From positions 558,001-622,000 of the forward strand of contig NZ_LYOY01000029.1 of NCBI RefSeq assembly GCF_001653515.1: 64,000 bases of DNA. Direction: 5' to 3'. Shown here in pieces: positions 26,937 to 35,899 of the stretch (the stretch's first letter is position 1; every line of letters starts with the position of its first letter). Under the pieces are notes generated by a model. It was not told the origin of the DNA, did no database searches, and saw nothing but the letters and a program-made list of their open reading frames with translations. This DNA is from Streptomyces sp. ERV7 (GTDB lineage: Bacteria; Actinomycetota; Actinomycetes; Streptomycetales; Streptomycetaceae). The translations under genes and the position numbers were made by a program.

Positions 26937-27637
26937 ACTCGATTGTCGCGCGCGACCGCGTACGCGAGCACCCCCAGCCACACCGCCACGATCAGCACCT
27001 GTGCCCGCTGCCCGGCCCCCAGCGACCAGGTGCCGCGCCCGGCCTGGAACGCGGCGATCGCGGCCAGCGTCCAGACGGTGACGGCCAGTTCGAGGACGGC
27101 GAGCACCGGGCCGTACCGGGCCAGCGGGGCCCAGCGGCCGTAGCGGCGGGCCGCGACGGTGAGCGCCACCACCGCCACCAGCGCGCCGGTCATCGCGAGG
27201 CTGCTGCTCACCGCGTGCGCGGTGTGCGTGGCCGGGACCAGACCGGCCGTCTCGCGGGCCGCGCACTCGGGGTCGGCGGTCGGCGCGCAGCTCAGCGGGA
27301 GCCGGGAGTCGGCCACGGTCGCCGCGCCGAACAGCACGAGCCCCGCCCACCCGGCCACCGACCAGGCCCGCCGCTCGCACCGGTACAGCGCCCACGACGA
27401 CCCGGCGAGCACCAGCGCCCCGGCCGTCAGGTCCGTCGCCCGGAAGAGCCCGCCGAGCGGCTGGTCGGCGGCGGCGAGCTCGCTCACGTACGTCCGCACG
27501 GGGTCGAGGCCGGTGTGCAGGACCACTTCGAGCACCCACGCGGTGTACGCGAGCGCGCCGAGCGCCAGCAGGACCACCGCGGGCCGGACGCGCGAGATGG
27601 GTTCGTCCTCTTCGGCCGCCGCGTCCGTGGTCGTCAT
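26933..27637 (-). CDS. DUF998 integral membrane protein
   Basis: A 234-residue membrane protein with about six hydrophobic segments and the DUF998 features near the N-terminus (YTAWVLEVVLHTGLDPVRTYVSELAAADQPLGGLFRATD). A short external loop has three Cys (LSCAPTADPECAARE). Function unknown for the family. ATG at 27637 is chosen; there is no strong ribosome site. Upstream of and coupled to the truncated hydrolase; divergent from the DUF6153 gene 70 bp away. Confidence 0.82.
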   Translation of the reverse strand: MTTTDAAAEEDEPISRVRPAVVLLALGALAYTAWVLEVVLHTGLDPVRTYVSELAAADQPLGGLFRATDLTAGALVLAGSSWALYRCERRAWSVAGWAGLVLFGAATVADSRLPLSCAPTADPECAARETAGLVPATHTAHAVSSSLAMTGALVAVVALTVAARRYGRWAPLARYGPVLAVLELAVTVWTLAAIAAFQAGRGTWSLGAGQRAQVLIVAVWLGVLAYAVARDNRV

Positions 27638-27707
27638 GGGGTCATGCTCGCCGGGGCGCCCCGGCCCCGCACGTCGAGCGATACCGGGTGGGGGTAGGGT
27701 GCGGTCC

Positions 27708-28142
27708 ATGGTGAGCGCGGGGAGGACGACGGCGTACGGGCAGCTGCTGCTCTGCGCCGCGCTGCTCTTCGGCATCTTTACGATGCACACGGTCGGGCAT
27801 CCGGCGGAGCACTCGGCCGGGGCCGGGGAACACGCCCCGATGGCCGCCGGGGAGCACGCCCCGGCAGCCATGACCATGGCGGCGCCCGCCTCCGTGACCG
27901 CCGGTCACCACCAGGCCGCCGCGCCCCGCCACGAACCCCCGCTCGGGATGGACCCCGGGTCCGTGTGTCTCGCGGTGCTCGGCGTGTGGAGGCTCGCCCT
28001 GCTCGCCATACGGCTGCTGTCGGCGCGCGGCCGCACCCCGGACGCGAGCGCCGCACGCGGCCGGACCCTGCGGCCGCCGTGGCCCAACCCTCCCCCTCCC
28101 TACGGGAGTTCCGTCGCCGCCTTGTCGGTGCTGCGCCAGTAG
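27708..28142 (+). CDS. DUF6153-like His/Met-rich membrane protein
   Basis: 144 residues: a TM segment with the family-like LLLCAALLFGIFTMHTVGHP. A ~60-residue external loop rich in His and Met follows (GEHAP repeats, AAMTMAAP, TAGHHQAAAPRHEP). Then come a second TM (VCLAVLGVWRLALLAIRLLSA) and a short basic Pro-rich tail. It lies 66 bp upstream of a multicopper oxidase on the same strand. His/Met-rich extracytoplasmic segments next to copper enzymes suggest copper handling, which is inference. Confidence 0.75.
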   Translation: MVSAGRTTAYGQLLLCAALLFGIFTMHTVGHPAEHSAGAGEHAPMAAGEHAPAAMTMAAPASVTAGHHQAAAPRHEPPLGMDPGSVCLAVLGVWRLALLAIRLLSARGRTPDASAARGRTLRPPWPNPPPPYGSSVAALSVLRQ

Positions 28143-28208
28143 GAGCGCGCGAAGCAGCAGACGCGCCCCTACGTTTTCGCATGCCCACACCACGAGGTGC
28201 ACCCAGTC

Positions 28209-29807
28209 ATGTCCGCACACCCCACCCGACGCGCCGTGCTCGGCGCCACCACCGCCGTCGCGGGCGGCGCCCTGCTCGCCGCCTGCTCGGACTCCGGCTC
28301 CATGGACGGTATGGACCACGGCGCGGGCCACGGCTCCACGCCGTCGTCGACACCGAACGGCTTCGTCGACCCGGGCGGTCCCGAGGTCGCCGCCGCCGAG
28401 GCCCGGCGCGGCTCCGGGCCCGTCCGCGACGTCCGGCTCACCGCCACCGCGACCCCGCTCGACCTGGGCGGCCGTACCGTCCGGTCCTGGGCGTACGGCG
28501 ACCGGCTGCCCGGGCAGGAGGTGCGGGTCACCGCGGGCGACACGCTCGCGCTCACCCTCGCCAACCACCTTCCCGAGCCGACCTCGCTGCACTGGCACGG
28601 CCTCGCCCTGCGCAACGACATGGACGGCGTGCCCGGTCTGACCCAGCGGCCCGTCGCGCCGGGCGCGTCCTTCGCCTACCGGTTCGCCGTCACCCACCCC
28701 GGCACCTACTGGTTCCACCCGCACTCCGGCGTCCAGCAGGACCGCGGCCTGTACGCCCCGCTGATCGTGGAGGACCCGAAGGAGCCGCTGGCCTACGACC
28801 GGGAGTGGGTCGTGGTCCTGGACGACTGGGTCGACGGGGTGGACGGCTCGACCCCGGACGCGGTCCTCGCGGAGCTGCGGAAGGGGATGGGGGGCACGGG
28901 CGACGGCTCCATGGACCACTCCGGCCACGACATGCCCGGCATGGCCTCGCCGACCCCGGCCGGTCCCGGCGGCCCCTCCCGCATGCTCATGGGCGCCGAC
29001 AGCCCGCTGCTCGGCGGCGACGCGGGCGACGTCGCCTACCCGTACTACCTGGTCAACGGCCGTACGCCGCAGGCTCCTTCCTCCTTCACGGCCAAGCCGG
29101 GCGAGCGCATCCGGCTGCGGATCGTCAACGCGGGCGGGGACACCGCGTTCCGGGTGGCGCTCGGCGGCCACGAGCTGACCGTGACCCACACGGACGGCTT
29201 CCCGGTCCGGCACACCACGACGGACGCGCTGCTGCTGGGCATGGGCGAGCGGTACGACGTGCTGGTGACGGCGGGCGACGGAGTGTTCCCGCTGGTGGCG
29301 CAGGCCGAGGGGAAGGGCGCGGCGGCGCTCGCGGTGCTGCGCACCGGCGGCGGGGCCGCGCCCACCGCCTCCGTACGCCCCAAGGAGCTGACCGGGCGGC
29401 TGCTCACGGCCGACAAGCTCGTGCCCGACGCCTCCGTGGCACTGTCCTCGAAGGCGCCCGACCGGACCGTGAAGCTGACGCTGACCGGCGGGATGGCGAA
29501 GTACGACTGGGCCTTCGACGGGAAGCCGTACCGGCCGGACGCGCGGCACCCGGTCGGCGCGGGTGAGCGGGTGCGGATGGTCTTCGCCAACACGACGTCG
29601 ATGTGGCACCCGGTGCATCTGCACGGCCACACGTTCGCGCTGGCGGGCGGCGCGGGCGGGGCCCGCAAGGACACGGCGCTGGTACTGCCGGGGAAGACGC
29701 TGACCGTGGACTTCGACGCGGACAACCCCGGGCTCTGGATGGTCCACTGCCACAACGTCTACCACTCGGAGGCCGGGATGATGACGGTCCTGGGCTACCG
29801 GAAGTAG
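28209..29807 (+). CDS. multicopper oxidase, lipoprotein
   Basis: 532 residues. A twin-Arg leader (PTRRAVLGATTAVAGGALLAAC) has its lipobox Cys at ~26, so export is Tat-dependent and the protein lipid-anchored. Three cupredoxin domains follow. Copper ligands visible: LHWHGLAL and FHPHSG (trinuclear site), and near the C-terminus WHPVHLHGHTFAL and VHCHNVYHSEAGMM (type 1 and trinuclear). Met/His-rich linkers (GSMDGMDHGAGHG; SMDHSGHDMPGMA) may bind extra copper. Likely oxidises Cu(I) or phenolics outside the cell. The start at 28209 gives the clean leader. Confidence 0.92.
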   Translation: MSAHPTRRAVLGATTAVAGGALLAACSDSGSMDGMDHGAGHGSTPSSTPNGFVDPGGPEVAAAEARRGSGPVRDVRLTATATPLDLGGRTVRSWAYGDRLPGQEVRVTAGDTLALTLANHLPEPTSLHWHGLALRNDMDGVPGLTQRPVAPGASFAYRFAVTHPGTYWFHPHSGVQQDRGLYAPLIVEDPKEPLAYDREWVVVLDDWVDGVDGSTPDAVLAELRKGMGGTGDGSMDHSGHDMPGMASPTPAGPGGPSRMLMGADSPLLGGDAGDVAYPYYLVNGRTPQAPSSFTAKPGERIRLRIVNAGGDTAFRVALGGHELTVTHTDGFPVRHTTTDALLLGMGERYDVLVTAGDGVFPLVAQAEGKGAAALAVLRTGGGAAPTASVRPKELTGRLLTADKLVPDASVALSSKAPDRTVKLTLTGGMAKYDWAFDGKPYRPDARHPVGAGERVRMVFANTTSMWHPVHLHGHTFALAGGAGGARKDTALVLPGKTLTVDFDADNPGLWMVHCHNVYHSEAGMMTVLGYRK

Positions 29808-29815
29808 GCCGGTGA

Positions 29816-29853
29816 GGGGGTGGAGCGGGGCACGGCTGCCTCGCTCCACCCCC
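29816..29853 (+). terminator. hairpin terminator of the multicopper oxidase gene
   Basis: GGGGGTGGAGCG (29816-29827) pairs perfectly with CGCTCCACCCCC (29842-29853) around a 14-nt loop, 8 bp after the stop codon. It ends only 32 bp before the nadE start, so the nadE promoter must overlap or directly follow it. Confidence 0.75.
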
Positions 29854-29885
29854 CATCGCGTCGCTTTGACGATTACACTGGCGGG

Positions 29886-31634
29886 GTGCCTCAACTACGT
29901 CTCGCTCTGAATCAGATCGACTCGACCGTCGGCGACATCGCCGCGAACGCCGAGGCGATCACGCACTGGACCCGGCACTCCGCCGAGCAGGGGGCGCACC
30001 TCGTCGCCTTCCCCGAGATGATGCTGACCGGCTACCCCGTCGAGGACCTGGCGCTGCGGTCCTCGTTCGTCGAGGCGTCCCGGCAGGCGCTGACCGGCCT
30101 CGCGGCGCGGCTGGCCGCCGACGGCCTGGGCGAGATCCCGGTCGTCGTCGGCTATCTCGACCGGTCGGCCGACCGCCCCCGCTACGGCCAGCCCGCGGGC
30201 GCCCCGCGCAACGCGGGCGCCGTGCTGCACCGCGGCGAGGTCGTCCTCAGATACGCCAAGCACCATCTGCCCAACTACGGCGTCTTCGACGAGTTCCGGT
30301 ACTTCGTGCCGGGCGACACCATGCCCGTGGTCCGGGTCCACGGCGTCGATGTGGCCCTCGCCATCTGCGAGGACCTCTGGCAGGACGGCGGCCGCGTCCC
30401 GGCCACCCGCTCCGCCGGGGCCGGGCTCCTGCTCTCGATCAACGCCTCGCCGTACGAGCAGGACAAGGACGACACCCGCCTCGAACTGGTCCGCAAGCGC
30501 GCCCAGGAGGCCGGGTGCACCACCGCCTATCTGGCGATGACCGGCGGCCAGGACGAGCTGGTCTTCGACGGCGACTCGATCGTCGTCGACCGGGACGGCG
30601 AAGTCGTCGCCCGCGCCCCGCAGTTCACCGAGGGCTGCGTCCTGCTCGACCTGGAGCTGCCGGCCGCGGGCCCGGTGCCGTCCGGGACCGTCGACGACGG
30701 GCTGCGGATCGAGCACGTGATCCTCTCCGAGGAGCCCGTCCCGGCGTACGAACCGGAGCTGACCGGAGGGCAGGCGGCCCGTCTCGACGACGACGAGGAG
30801 GTGTACTCGGCGCTGGTCACCGGGCTGCGCGCGTATGTCGTCAAGAACGGCTTCCGGTCCGTCCTGATCGGTCTGTCCGGGGGCATCGACTCGGCGCTGG
30901 TCGCCGCGATCGCCTGCGACGCGCTCGGCGCGGAGAACGTGTACGGCGTGTCGATGCCGTCCAAGTACTCCTCCGAGCACTCCAAGGGCGACGCGGCCGA
31001 GCTGGCCCGGCGCACCGGGCTGAACCTGCGCACGGTGAGCATCGAGCCGATGTTCAGCGCGTACATGGTCTCGCTGGGCCTCACCGGGCTCGCCGAGGAG
31101 AACCTCCAGTCGCGGCTGCGCGGCACCCTGCTGATGGCGATCTCCAACCAGGAGGGCCACCTGGTGCTCGCGCCGGGCAACAAGTCCGAGCTGGCGGTGG
31201 GGTACTCGACCCTGTACGGCGACTCGGTCGGCGCGTACGGCCCGATCAAGGACGTCTACAAGACCACCGTCTTCCGGCTCGCCAACTGGCGCAACGAGGC
31301 CGCGGCCGAGCGGGGCGAGGTGGCGCCCGTCCCGGAGAACTCGATCACCAAGCCGCCCAGCGCCGAGCTCCGCCCGGACCAGGTCGACACGGACTCGCTG
31401 CCGGACTACGCGGTGCTGGACGCGATCCTGGCCATGTACGTCGACCGCGACCAGGGCCGTGAGGCGATCGTGGCGGCGGGGTTCGACGCGGAGCTGGTGG
31501 CGCGGACGCTGCGGATGGTCGACACCGCCGAGTACAAGCGGCGCCAGTACCCGCCGGGCACCAAGATCTCCGCGAAGGGCTTCGGCAAGGACCGGCGGCT
31601 GCCGATCACCAACCGGTGGCGCGAGTCGGTCTGA
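29886..31634 (+). CDS. nadE: glutamine-dependent NAD+ synthetase
   Basis: A 582-residue cytoplasmic enzyme converting NaAD to NAD+ with glutamine as nitrogen donor. The N-terminal nitrilase-fold amidase has the Glu-Lys-Cys triad in FPEMMLTGYP, KHHLPNYGVFDE and ICEDLW. The C-terminal ATP-dependent synthetase has the PP-loop GLSGGIDSALVAAIA and the LAPGNKSELAVGY segment. GTG at 29886 has no ribosome site; TACACT at 29874-29879 is a fair -10, so the mRNA may be leaderless. Single gene by context. Confidence 0.95.
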   Translation: MPQLRLALNQIDSTVGDIAANAEAITHWTRHSAEQGAHLVAFPEMMLTGYPVEDLALRSSFVEASRQALTGLAARLAADGLGEIPVVVGYLDRSADRPRYGQPAGAPRNAGAVLHRGEVVLRYAKHHLPNYGVFDEFRYFVPGDTMPVVRVHGVDVALAICEDLWQDGGRVPATRSAGAGLLLSINASPYEQDKDDTRLELVRKRAQEAGCTTAYLAMTGGQDELVFDGDSIVVDRDGEVVARAPQFTEGCVLLDLELPAAGPVPSGTVDDGLRIEHVILSEEPVPAYEPELTGGQAARLDDDEEVYSALVTGLRAYVVKNGFRSVLIGLSGGIDSALVAAIACDALGAENVYGVSMPSKYSSEHSKGDAAELARRTGLNLRTVSIEPMFSAYMVSLGLTGLAEENLQSRLRGTLLMAISNQEGHLVLAPGNKSELAVGYSTLYGDSVGAYGPIKDVYKTTVFRLANWRNEAAAERGEVAPVPENSITKPPSAELRPDQVDTDSLPDYAVLDAILAMYVDRDQGREAIVAAGFDAELVARTLRMVDTAEYKRRQYPPGTKISAKGFGKDRRLPITNRWRESV

Positions 31635-31656
31635 GGCGGTCGCGGCGGCCCTCGGC

Positions 31657-32679
31657 TCAGATCTTGAGCCGGGCCGCGATCGGCAGGTGGTCGCTCGGGG
31701 TCCGGCCCAGCGTCCACGACGACTTCGGCTCGACGCCCTTGACCATGATCTGGTCGATCCGGGCCATCGGGAACGACGCGGGCCAGCTGAAGCCGAAGCC
31801 GTTGCCCGCCGCGCCCTGGGTGGAGCGCATCTGCGAGGTGATGTTGTTCAGGGCGCGGTCGTTCATGGTGCCGTTGAGGTCACCGAGCAGGACCACCTTC
31901 TTCAGCGACTCGCCCGCGATGGCGTCGCCCAGGGCGTCCGCGCTGGCGTCCCGCTGGCGCGCGGTGAACCCGGCGCTCAGCTTCACCCGTACCGAGGGCA
32001 TGTGCGCCACGTACACCTTCACCTGGCCGGCGGGGGTGCTCACGGTGGCCCGCATGGCGCGGGTCCAGCCCATCTTGATGTCGACCGGCTCGGCGTCGCT
32101 CAGCGGGAACCTGGACCACAGGCCGACCGTGCCCTGCACCGAGTGGTGCGGGTAGGTCCCGGCCAGCGCCTGCTCGTAGGCGTCGACGCTGCGGCCGGGC
32201 AGCTCCTCCAGGGCCAGGACGTCGGCGCCGGAGGCGATGAGCTTGCGGGCGGTACCGGCCGGGTCGGGGTTGTCGGCGTTCACGTTGTGGGTGGCGACGA
32301 CCAGGTTGCCGCCCTTGCTCTCCTTGTCGGTGAGCAGCCCGCCGAAGAGATTGAGCCAGACGACCGCCGGCAGGACCAGGGCGATCAGCGCGGTCGCCGA
32401 GCGGCGCCACAGGGCCAGGCCCAGGAGCACCGGGACGAAGATCCCGAGCCACGGCAGGAAGGTTTCCGTGAGGCTGCCCAGGTTGCCGATCCGGTTGGGG
32501 ATCTGCGCGTGGACCAGCATGACCAGGGCGATCAGCACCGCGAGCCCGGCCAGGACCAGACCGCGGCGCCAGATGCCGGGATCGTTTCTCCAGCCGTCCA
32601 GCAGGCGCCGGACCCGGGATCCGGAGCGCTCGCCCTCCGCGCTGCCGTTCCCCGTCTCCGTCAAGTACGCCCGCGTCAT
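31657..32679 (-). CDS. membrane-anchored endonuclease/exonuclease/phosphatase-fold protein
   Basis: 340 residues: three TM segments (~35-110) followed by an external EEP domain. The EEP motifs are VVATHNVNADNPD, ADVLALEELPG (metal-binding Glu), VLLGDLNGTMND and TPSDHLPIAARL (catalytic Asp-His). ATG at 32679 has GAGGA ~8 nt upstream. The fold acts on phosphodiesters such as nucleic acids or phospholipids; the actual substrate is unknown. Convergent with nadE and divergent from panB. Confidence 0.87.
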   Translation of the reverse strand: MTRAYLTETGNGSAEGERSGSRVRRLLDGWRNDPGIWRRGLVLAGLAVLIALVMLVHAQIPNRIGNLGSLTETFLPWLGIFVPVLLGLALWRRSATALIALVLPAVVWLNLFGGLLTDKESKGGNLVVATHNVNADNPDPAGTARKLIASGADVLALEELPGRSVDAYEQALAGTYPHHSVQGTVGLWSRFPLSDAEPVDIKMGWTRAMRATVSTPAGQVKVYVAHMPSVRVKLSAGFTARQRDASADALGDAIAGESLKKVVLLGDLNGTMNDRALNNITSQMRSTQGAAGNGFGFSWPASFPMARIDQIMVKGVEPKSSWTLGRTPSDHLPIAARLKI

Positions 32680-32867
32680 ACCGCTGTCCTCACTGCCTTG
32701 CCGTTCGCACACCGTCGCCCCTGTGACCCTAGGCGATGGAGGGCGGCTTTCCCTGTCGTCGTACGGCCTCGATGACGACGGGGCGCCGTGCCGGGTTCCA
32801 GCGGGTCACGGCCGTGGGGGCAGCTGTGACAAAACGCGCATATTTGCGGGCCAAGATGGTTTAAAAC

Positions 32868-32883
32868 TCACGTATTTACGTGA
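32868..32883. promoter_or_regulatory. palindromic operator candidate upstream of panB
   Basis: TCACGTATTTACGTGA has 7-bp arms around TT, in an unusually A/T-rich stretch (32830-32885) of the 305-bp gap between the EEP gene and panB. It lies ~100 bp before panB. A second imperfect repeat, CGCATATTTGCG, is just upstream. Nothing else was recognised in this gap. Confidence 0.5.
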
Positions 32884-32984
32884 CCGAGGCACCCACTTCC
32901 CGTCGGAGGGGGTGGGATGCCACCATGGAAGTGGTCCGGAGACGCCGTCAGGGCGCTTCGAGATGACGAACAGGAGCCGTTGCG

Positions 32985-33863
32985 ATGACGCAACAACTTA
33001 AGGCTGCGCAGAATCCGCCCGGAGAACGTTCCGACAGCAGCAAGGCGCTGTACGGGGGCAAGTCCACGCGCCGCGTCACGATCCACGACATCGCCTCCGC
33101 CAAGGCCCGCGGCGAGAAGTGGCCCATGCTCACCGCGTACGACGCGATGACCGCGTCCGTCTTCGACGAGGCCGGGATCCCGGTGCTCCTCGTGGGCGAC
33201 TCGATGGGCAACTGCCACCTGGGCTACGAGACGACCGTCCCGGTCACGCTCGACGAGATCGCCATGCTGTCCGCCGCCGTCGTCCGGGGCACCAAGCGCG
33301 CCCTGGTCGTCGCGGACCTGCCGTTCGGCACCTACCAGGAGGGCCCGGTGCAGGCCCTGCGCAGCGCCACCCGCCTGATCAAGGAGGCCGGCGTCGGGGC
33401 CGTCAAGCTGGAGGGCGGCGAGCGCTCGCTGGCCCAGACCGAGCTGCTCGTGCAGTCCGGCATCCCGGTCATGTCCCACCTGGGCCTGACCCCGCAGTCC
33501 GTGAACGCCATGGGCTACCGGGTGCAGGGCCGCTCCGACGAGGCCGCGCACCAGCTGCTGCACGACGCGAAGGCCGCGCAGGACGCGGGCGCGTTCGCGG
33601 TGGTGCTCGAACTCGTACCGGCCGAGGTGGCCGCCGAGATCACGCGCTCGCTGCACATCCCGACCGTCGGCATCGGGGCGGGTGTGAACTGCGACGCGCA
33701 GGTGCTGGTGTACACCGACATGGTCGGGCTGACCGGCGGCAAGGTGCCGCGGTTCACCAAGCAGTACGCGAACGTGCGTGGCGTGCTCGGTGACGCGGCG
33801 AAGGCGTTCGCCGACGAGGTGATCGGGTCGCGGTTCCCGGCGGAGGAGCACACGTTCCACTAG
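32985..33863 (+). CDS. panB: 3-methyl-2-oxobutanoate hydroxymethyltransferase
   Basis: A 292-residue TIM-barrel enzyme that makes ketopantoate from 2-oxoisovalerate and methylene-THF, the first step of pantothenate/CoA synthesis. Motifs: MLTAYDAMTASVFDEAGIPVLLVGDSMG near residue 50-75 (Mg-binding Asp), VKLEGGE and PVMSHLGLTPQSV (active-site region), and TVGIGAGVNCDAQVLVYTDMVGL. ATG at 32985 is preceded by AGGAG. A ~30-residue N-terminal extension is typical for actinomycetes. Single gene ending in a double hairpin. Confidence 0.96.
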   Translation: MTQQLKAAQNPPGERSDSSKALYGGKSTRRVTIHDIASAKARGEKWPMLTAYDAMTASVFDEAGIPVLLVGDSMGNCHLGYETTVPVTLDEIAMLSAAVVRGTKRALVVADLPFGTYQEGPVQALRSATRLIKEAGVGAVKLEGGERSLAQTELLVQSGIPVMSHLGLTPQSVNAMGYRVQGRSDEAAHQLLHDAKAAQDAGAFAVVLELVPAEVAAEITRSLHIPTVGIGAGVNCDAQVLVYTDMVGLTGGKVPRFTKQYANVRGVLGDAAKAFADEVIGSRFPAEEHTFH

Positions 33864-33900
33864 GCGTGACCGGTCCACCGCGGACCGTGCGTGACGTGAC

Positions 33901-33954
33901 GCGCCCCTTCGGGGCGCTCAGGCAGCCCGCCGGCATCTGCGTGTCGGCGGGCTG
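33901..33954 (+). terminator. double hairpin terminator after panB
   Basis: The first hairpin is GCGCCCC-TTC-GGGGCGC at 33901-33917. The second pairs CAGCCCGCCG (33923-33932) with CGGCGGGCTG (33945-33954). GCGGGCTGTCGG is repeated directly just after. It begins 38 bp after the panB stop. Confidence 0.7.
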
Positions 33955-34012
33955 TCGGCGTCTGTAGGCGGGCTGTCGGTGGATTGTCGGTGGCGGCTGG
34001 CACCTTAGGGGC

Positions 34013-35038
34013 ATGACGCGAATCGACGACAACCCCGAAGGCGGCGCGGCCAACGCCGTCACGGTGCGGGGGCTGGTGAAGCACTTCGGCGACACCAAGG
34101 CACTGGACGGCGTGGACCTGGACGTACGCGAGGGCACGGTCCTCGGAGTCCTGGGGCCCAACGGCGCCGGCAAGACCACCCTCGTCCGCTGCCTGTCCAC
34201 CCTGATCGTGCCGGACGCCGGCACCGCCACCGTCGCCGGGTACGACGTGGTGCGCCAGCCCCGCCAGCTGCGCCGCACCATAGGCCTCACCGGGCAGTAC
34301 GCCTCGGTGGACGAGAAGCTGTCCGGCTGGGAGAACCTGTACATGATCGGGCGGCTGCTCGATCTGTCCCGCAAGGACTCCAGGGCCCGCGCCGACGAGC
34401 TCCTGGAGCGCTTCTCGCTGACCGAGGCGGCGAAGCGGCCCGCGATGAACTACTCCGGTGGCATGCGCCGCCGCCTGGACCTCGCGGCCTCGATGATCGG
34501 CAACCCGGCCGTGCTCTATCTCGACGAGCCGACCACCGGTCTCGACCCGCGCACCCGCAACGAGGTGTGGGACGAGGTCCAGCGGATGGTGGCCGAGGGC
34601 GCCACCGTGCTGCTCACCACCCAGTACATGGAAGAGGCCGAGCAGCTGGCGAACGAGCTGACGGTCATCGACCGCGGCAAGGTCATCGCCAACGGCGGGA
34701 TCAACGAGCTGAAGGCGAAGGTCGGCGGCCGCACCCTGCAGATCCGGCCCACCGACCCGGCCCAGCTGGGCGCCATGGCCCGCGCCATCACCGAGGCCGG
34801 TCTGGACGGGGTCTCCGGCACCCAGGCGGTCCCCGACGAGGGCCTGCTGAACGTGCCGATCCTCAGCGACGAGCAGCTGACCGCGGTGGTCGGCCTGCTG
34901 GGCGCCCGCGGCTTCGGTATCGCCCACATCGGCACCCATCTGCCCAGCCTGGACGAGGTGTTCCTGGCCATCACCGGCCAGAAGCCCACCCTCCAGGAGT
35001 CCGAGAGCGACGACACGACCGAGGAGGTCGCGGCATGA
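34013..35038 (+). CDS. ABC exporter ATP-binding protein, DrrA-like
   Basis: 341 residues with Walker A GPNGAGKTT near residue 48, signature NYSGGMRRRLDLAASM (the SGGM form typical of daunorubicin-resistance DrrA-type ATPases), Walker B VLYLDEPTTGLD and switch TTQYMEEAEQ. The C-terminal domain (DUF4162-like, GTHLPSLDEVFLAITG) is characteristic of the subfamily. Coupled to the permease by an ATGA overlap. Probably exports a hydrophobic compound; no biosynthetic cluster is adjacent. Confidence 0.93.
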   Translation: MTRIDDNPEGGAANAVTVRGLVKHFGDTKALDGVDLDVREGTVLGVLGPNGAGKTTLVRCLSTLIVPDAGTATVAGYDVVRQPRQLRRTIGLTGQYASVDEKLSGWENLYMIGRLLDLSRKDSRARADELLERFSLTEAAKRPAMNYSGGMRRRLDLAASMIGNPAVLYLDEPTTGLDPRTRNEVWDEVQRMVAEGATVLLTTQYMEEAEQLANELTVIDRGKVIANGGINELKAKVGGRTLQIRPTDPAQLGAMARAITEAGLDGVSGTQAVPDEGLLNVPILSDEQLTAVVGLLGARGFGIAHIGTHLPSLDEVFLAITGQKPTLQESESDDTTEEVAA

Positions 35039-35886
35039 GCACCGCCACCACCGCCAAGGCCCCCGCGAAGGCGCCGACCGGTATCCGCCCGCCCGTCACG
35101 TCCGCCGACGCCCGGATCAGCCCGCGCGCCAATCTGCGGCACATAGGCGCCCTGGTGCGCCGCAACGCGCTCCAGATCAAGCAGGACCCGGAGTCGATGT
35201 TCGACGCCGTGCTCATGCCGATCATCTTCACCCTGCTGTTCGTGTACGTGTTCGGCGGCGCCGTCTCCGGCAAGGGCAATCAGGACGCGTACGTCAACTA
35301 CCTGATCCCGGGCCTGATGGCGATGCAGGGCCTGAACATCGCGATGGCGGTGGGCACCGGCATCAACGACGACTTCAAGAAGGGCGTCATGGACCGGTTC
35401 CGGACCATGCCCATCGCCCGCTCGTCGGTCCTGATCGCCAAGATCGTGGTCGAGATCGGCCGTATGGTCGTCGCCACCACGATCCTGCTCACCATGGGCT
35501 TCATCCTCGGTCTGTCCATCCACACCTCGGTCTTCGAACTGCTCGCGGCGGTGGGTCTGTCGCTGGTGTTCGGCGCCTCGCTGATGTGGATCTTCATCCT
35601 GCTCGGTCTCACCATGAAGACGGCGCAGGCCGTCCAGGGAGTGGCGATGCTGGTGCTGATGCCGCTGCAGTTCGGCTCGTCGATCTTCGCCAAGCCGACC
35701 ACGATGCCGGGCTGGCTGCAGACCTTCACGGACTACAACCCGCTCTCCAACCTCGCCGACGCGGCCCGCAACCTGGTCAACGGCGGCCCGGTCGCCCACT
35801 CGGCACTGATGACGCTGGGCTGGGCGGTGGCGATCACCGCGGTGACGGCTCCGCTGGCCGTCGCCAAGTTCCGCAAGCGGACCTGA
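35035..35886 (+). CDS. ABC-2 exporter permease, DrrB-like
   Basis: A 283-residue membrane subunit with about six TM segments. The DrrB-type motif VLMPIIFTLLFVYVFGGA is near residue 60 and MDRFRTMPIARSSVLIAK at ~115. A ~45-residue Ala/Lys-rich N-terminal tail is cytoplasmic. Starts inside the ATPase stop codon. Its end is 13 bp from the end of the convergent SARP regulator, with no room for a terminator between. Confidence 0.93.
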   Translation: MSTATTAKAPAKAPTGIRPPVTSADARISPRANLRHIGALVRRNALQIKQDPESMFDAVLMPIIFTLLFVYVFGGAVSGKGNQDAYVNYLIPGLMAMQGLNIAMAVGTGINDDFKKGVMDRFRTMPIARSSVLIAKIVVEIGRMVVATTILLTMGFILGLSIHTSVFELLAAVGLSLVFGASLMWIFILLGLTMKTAQAVQGVAMLVLMPLQFGSSIFAKPTTMPGWLQTFTDYNPLSNLADAARNLVNGGPVAHSALMTLGWAVAITAVTAPLAVAKFRKRT

Positions 35887-35899
35887 CCCTGACGGTGCG

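Noticed and set aside
29865-29870. TTTGAC as the nadE -35 box
   Set aside because: It is only 3 bp from the candidate -10 (TACACT), so the spacing is wrong.
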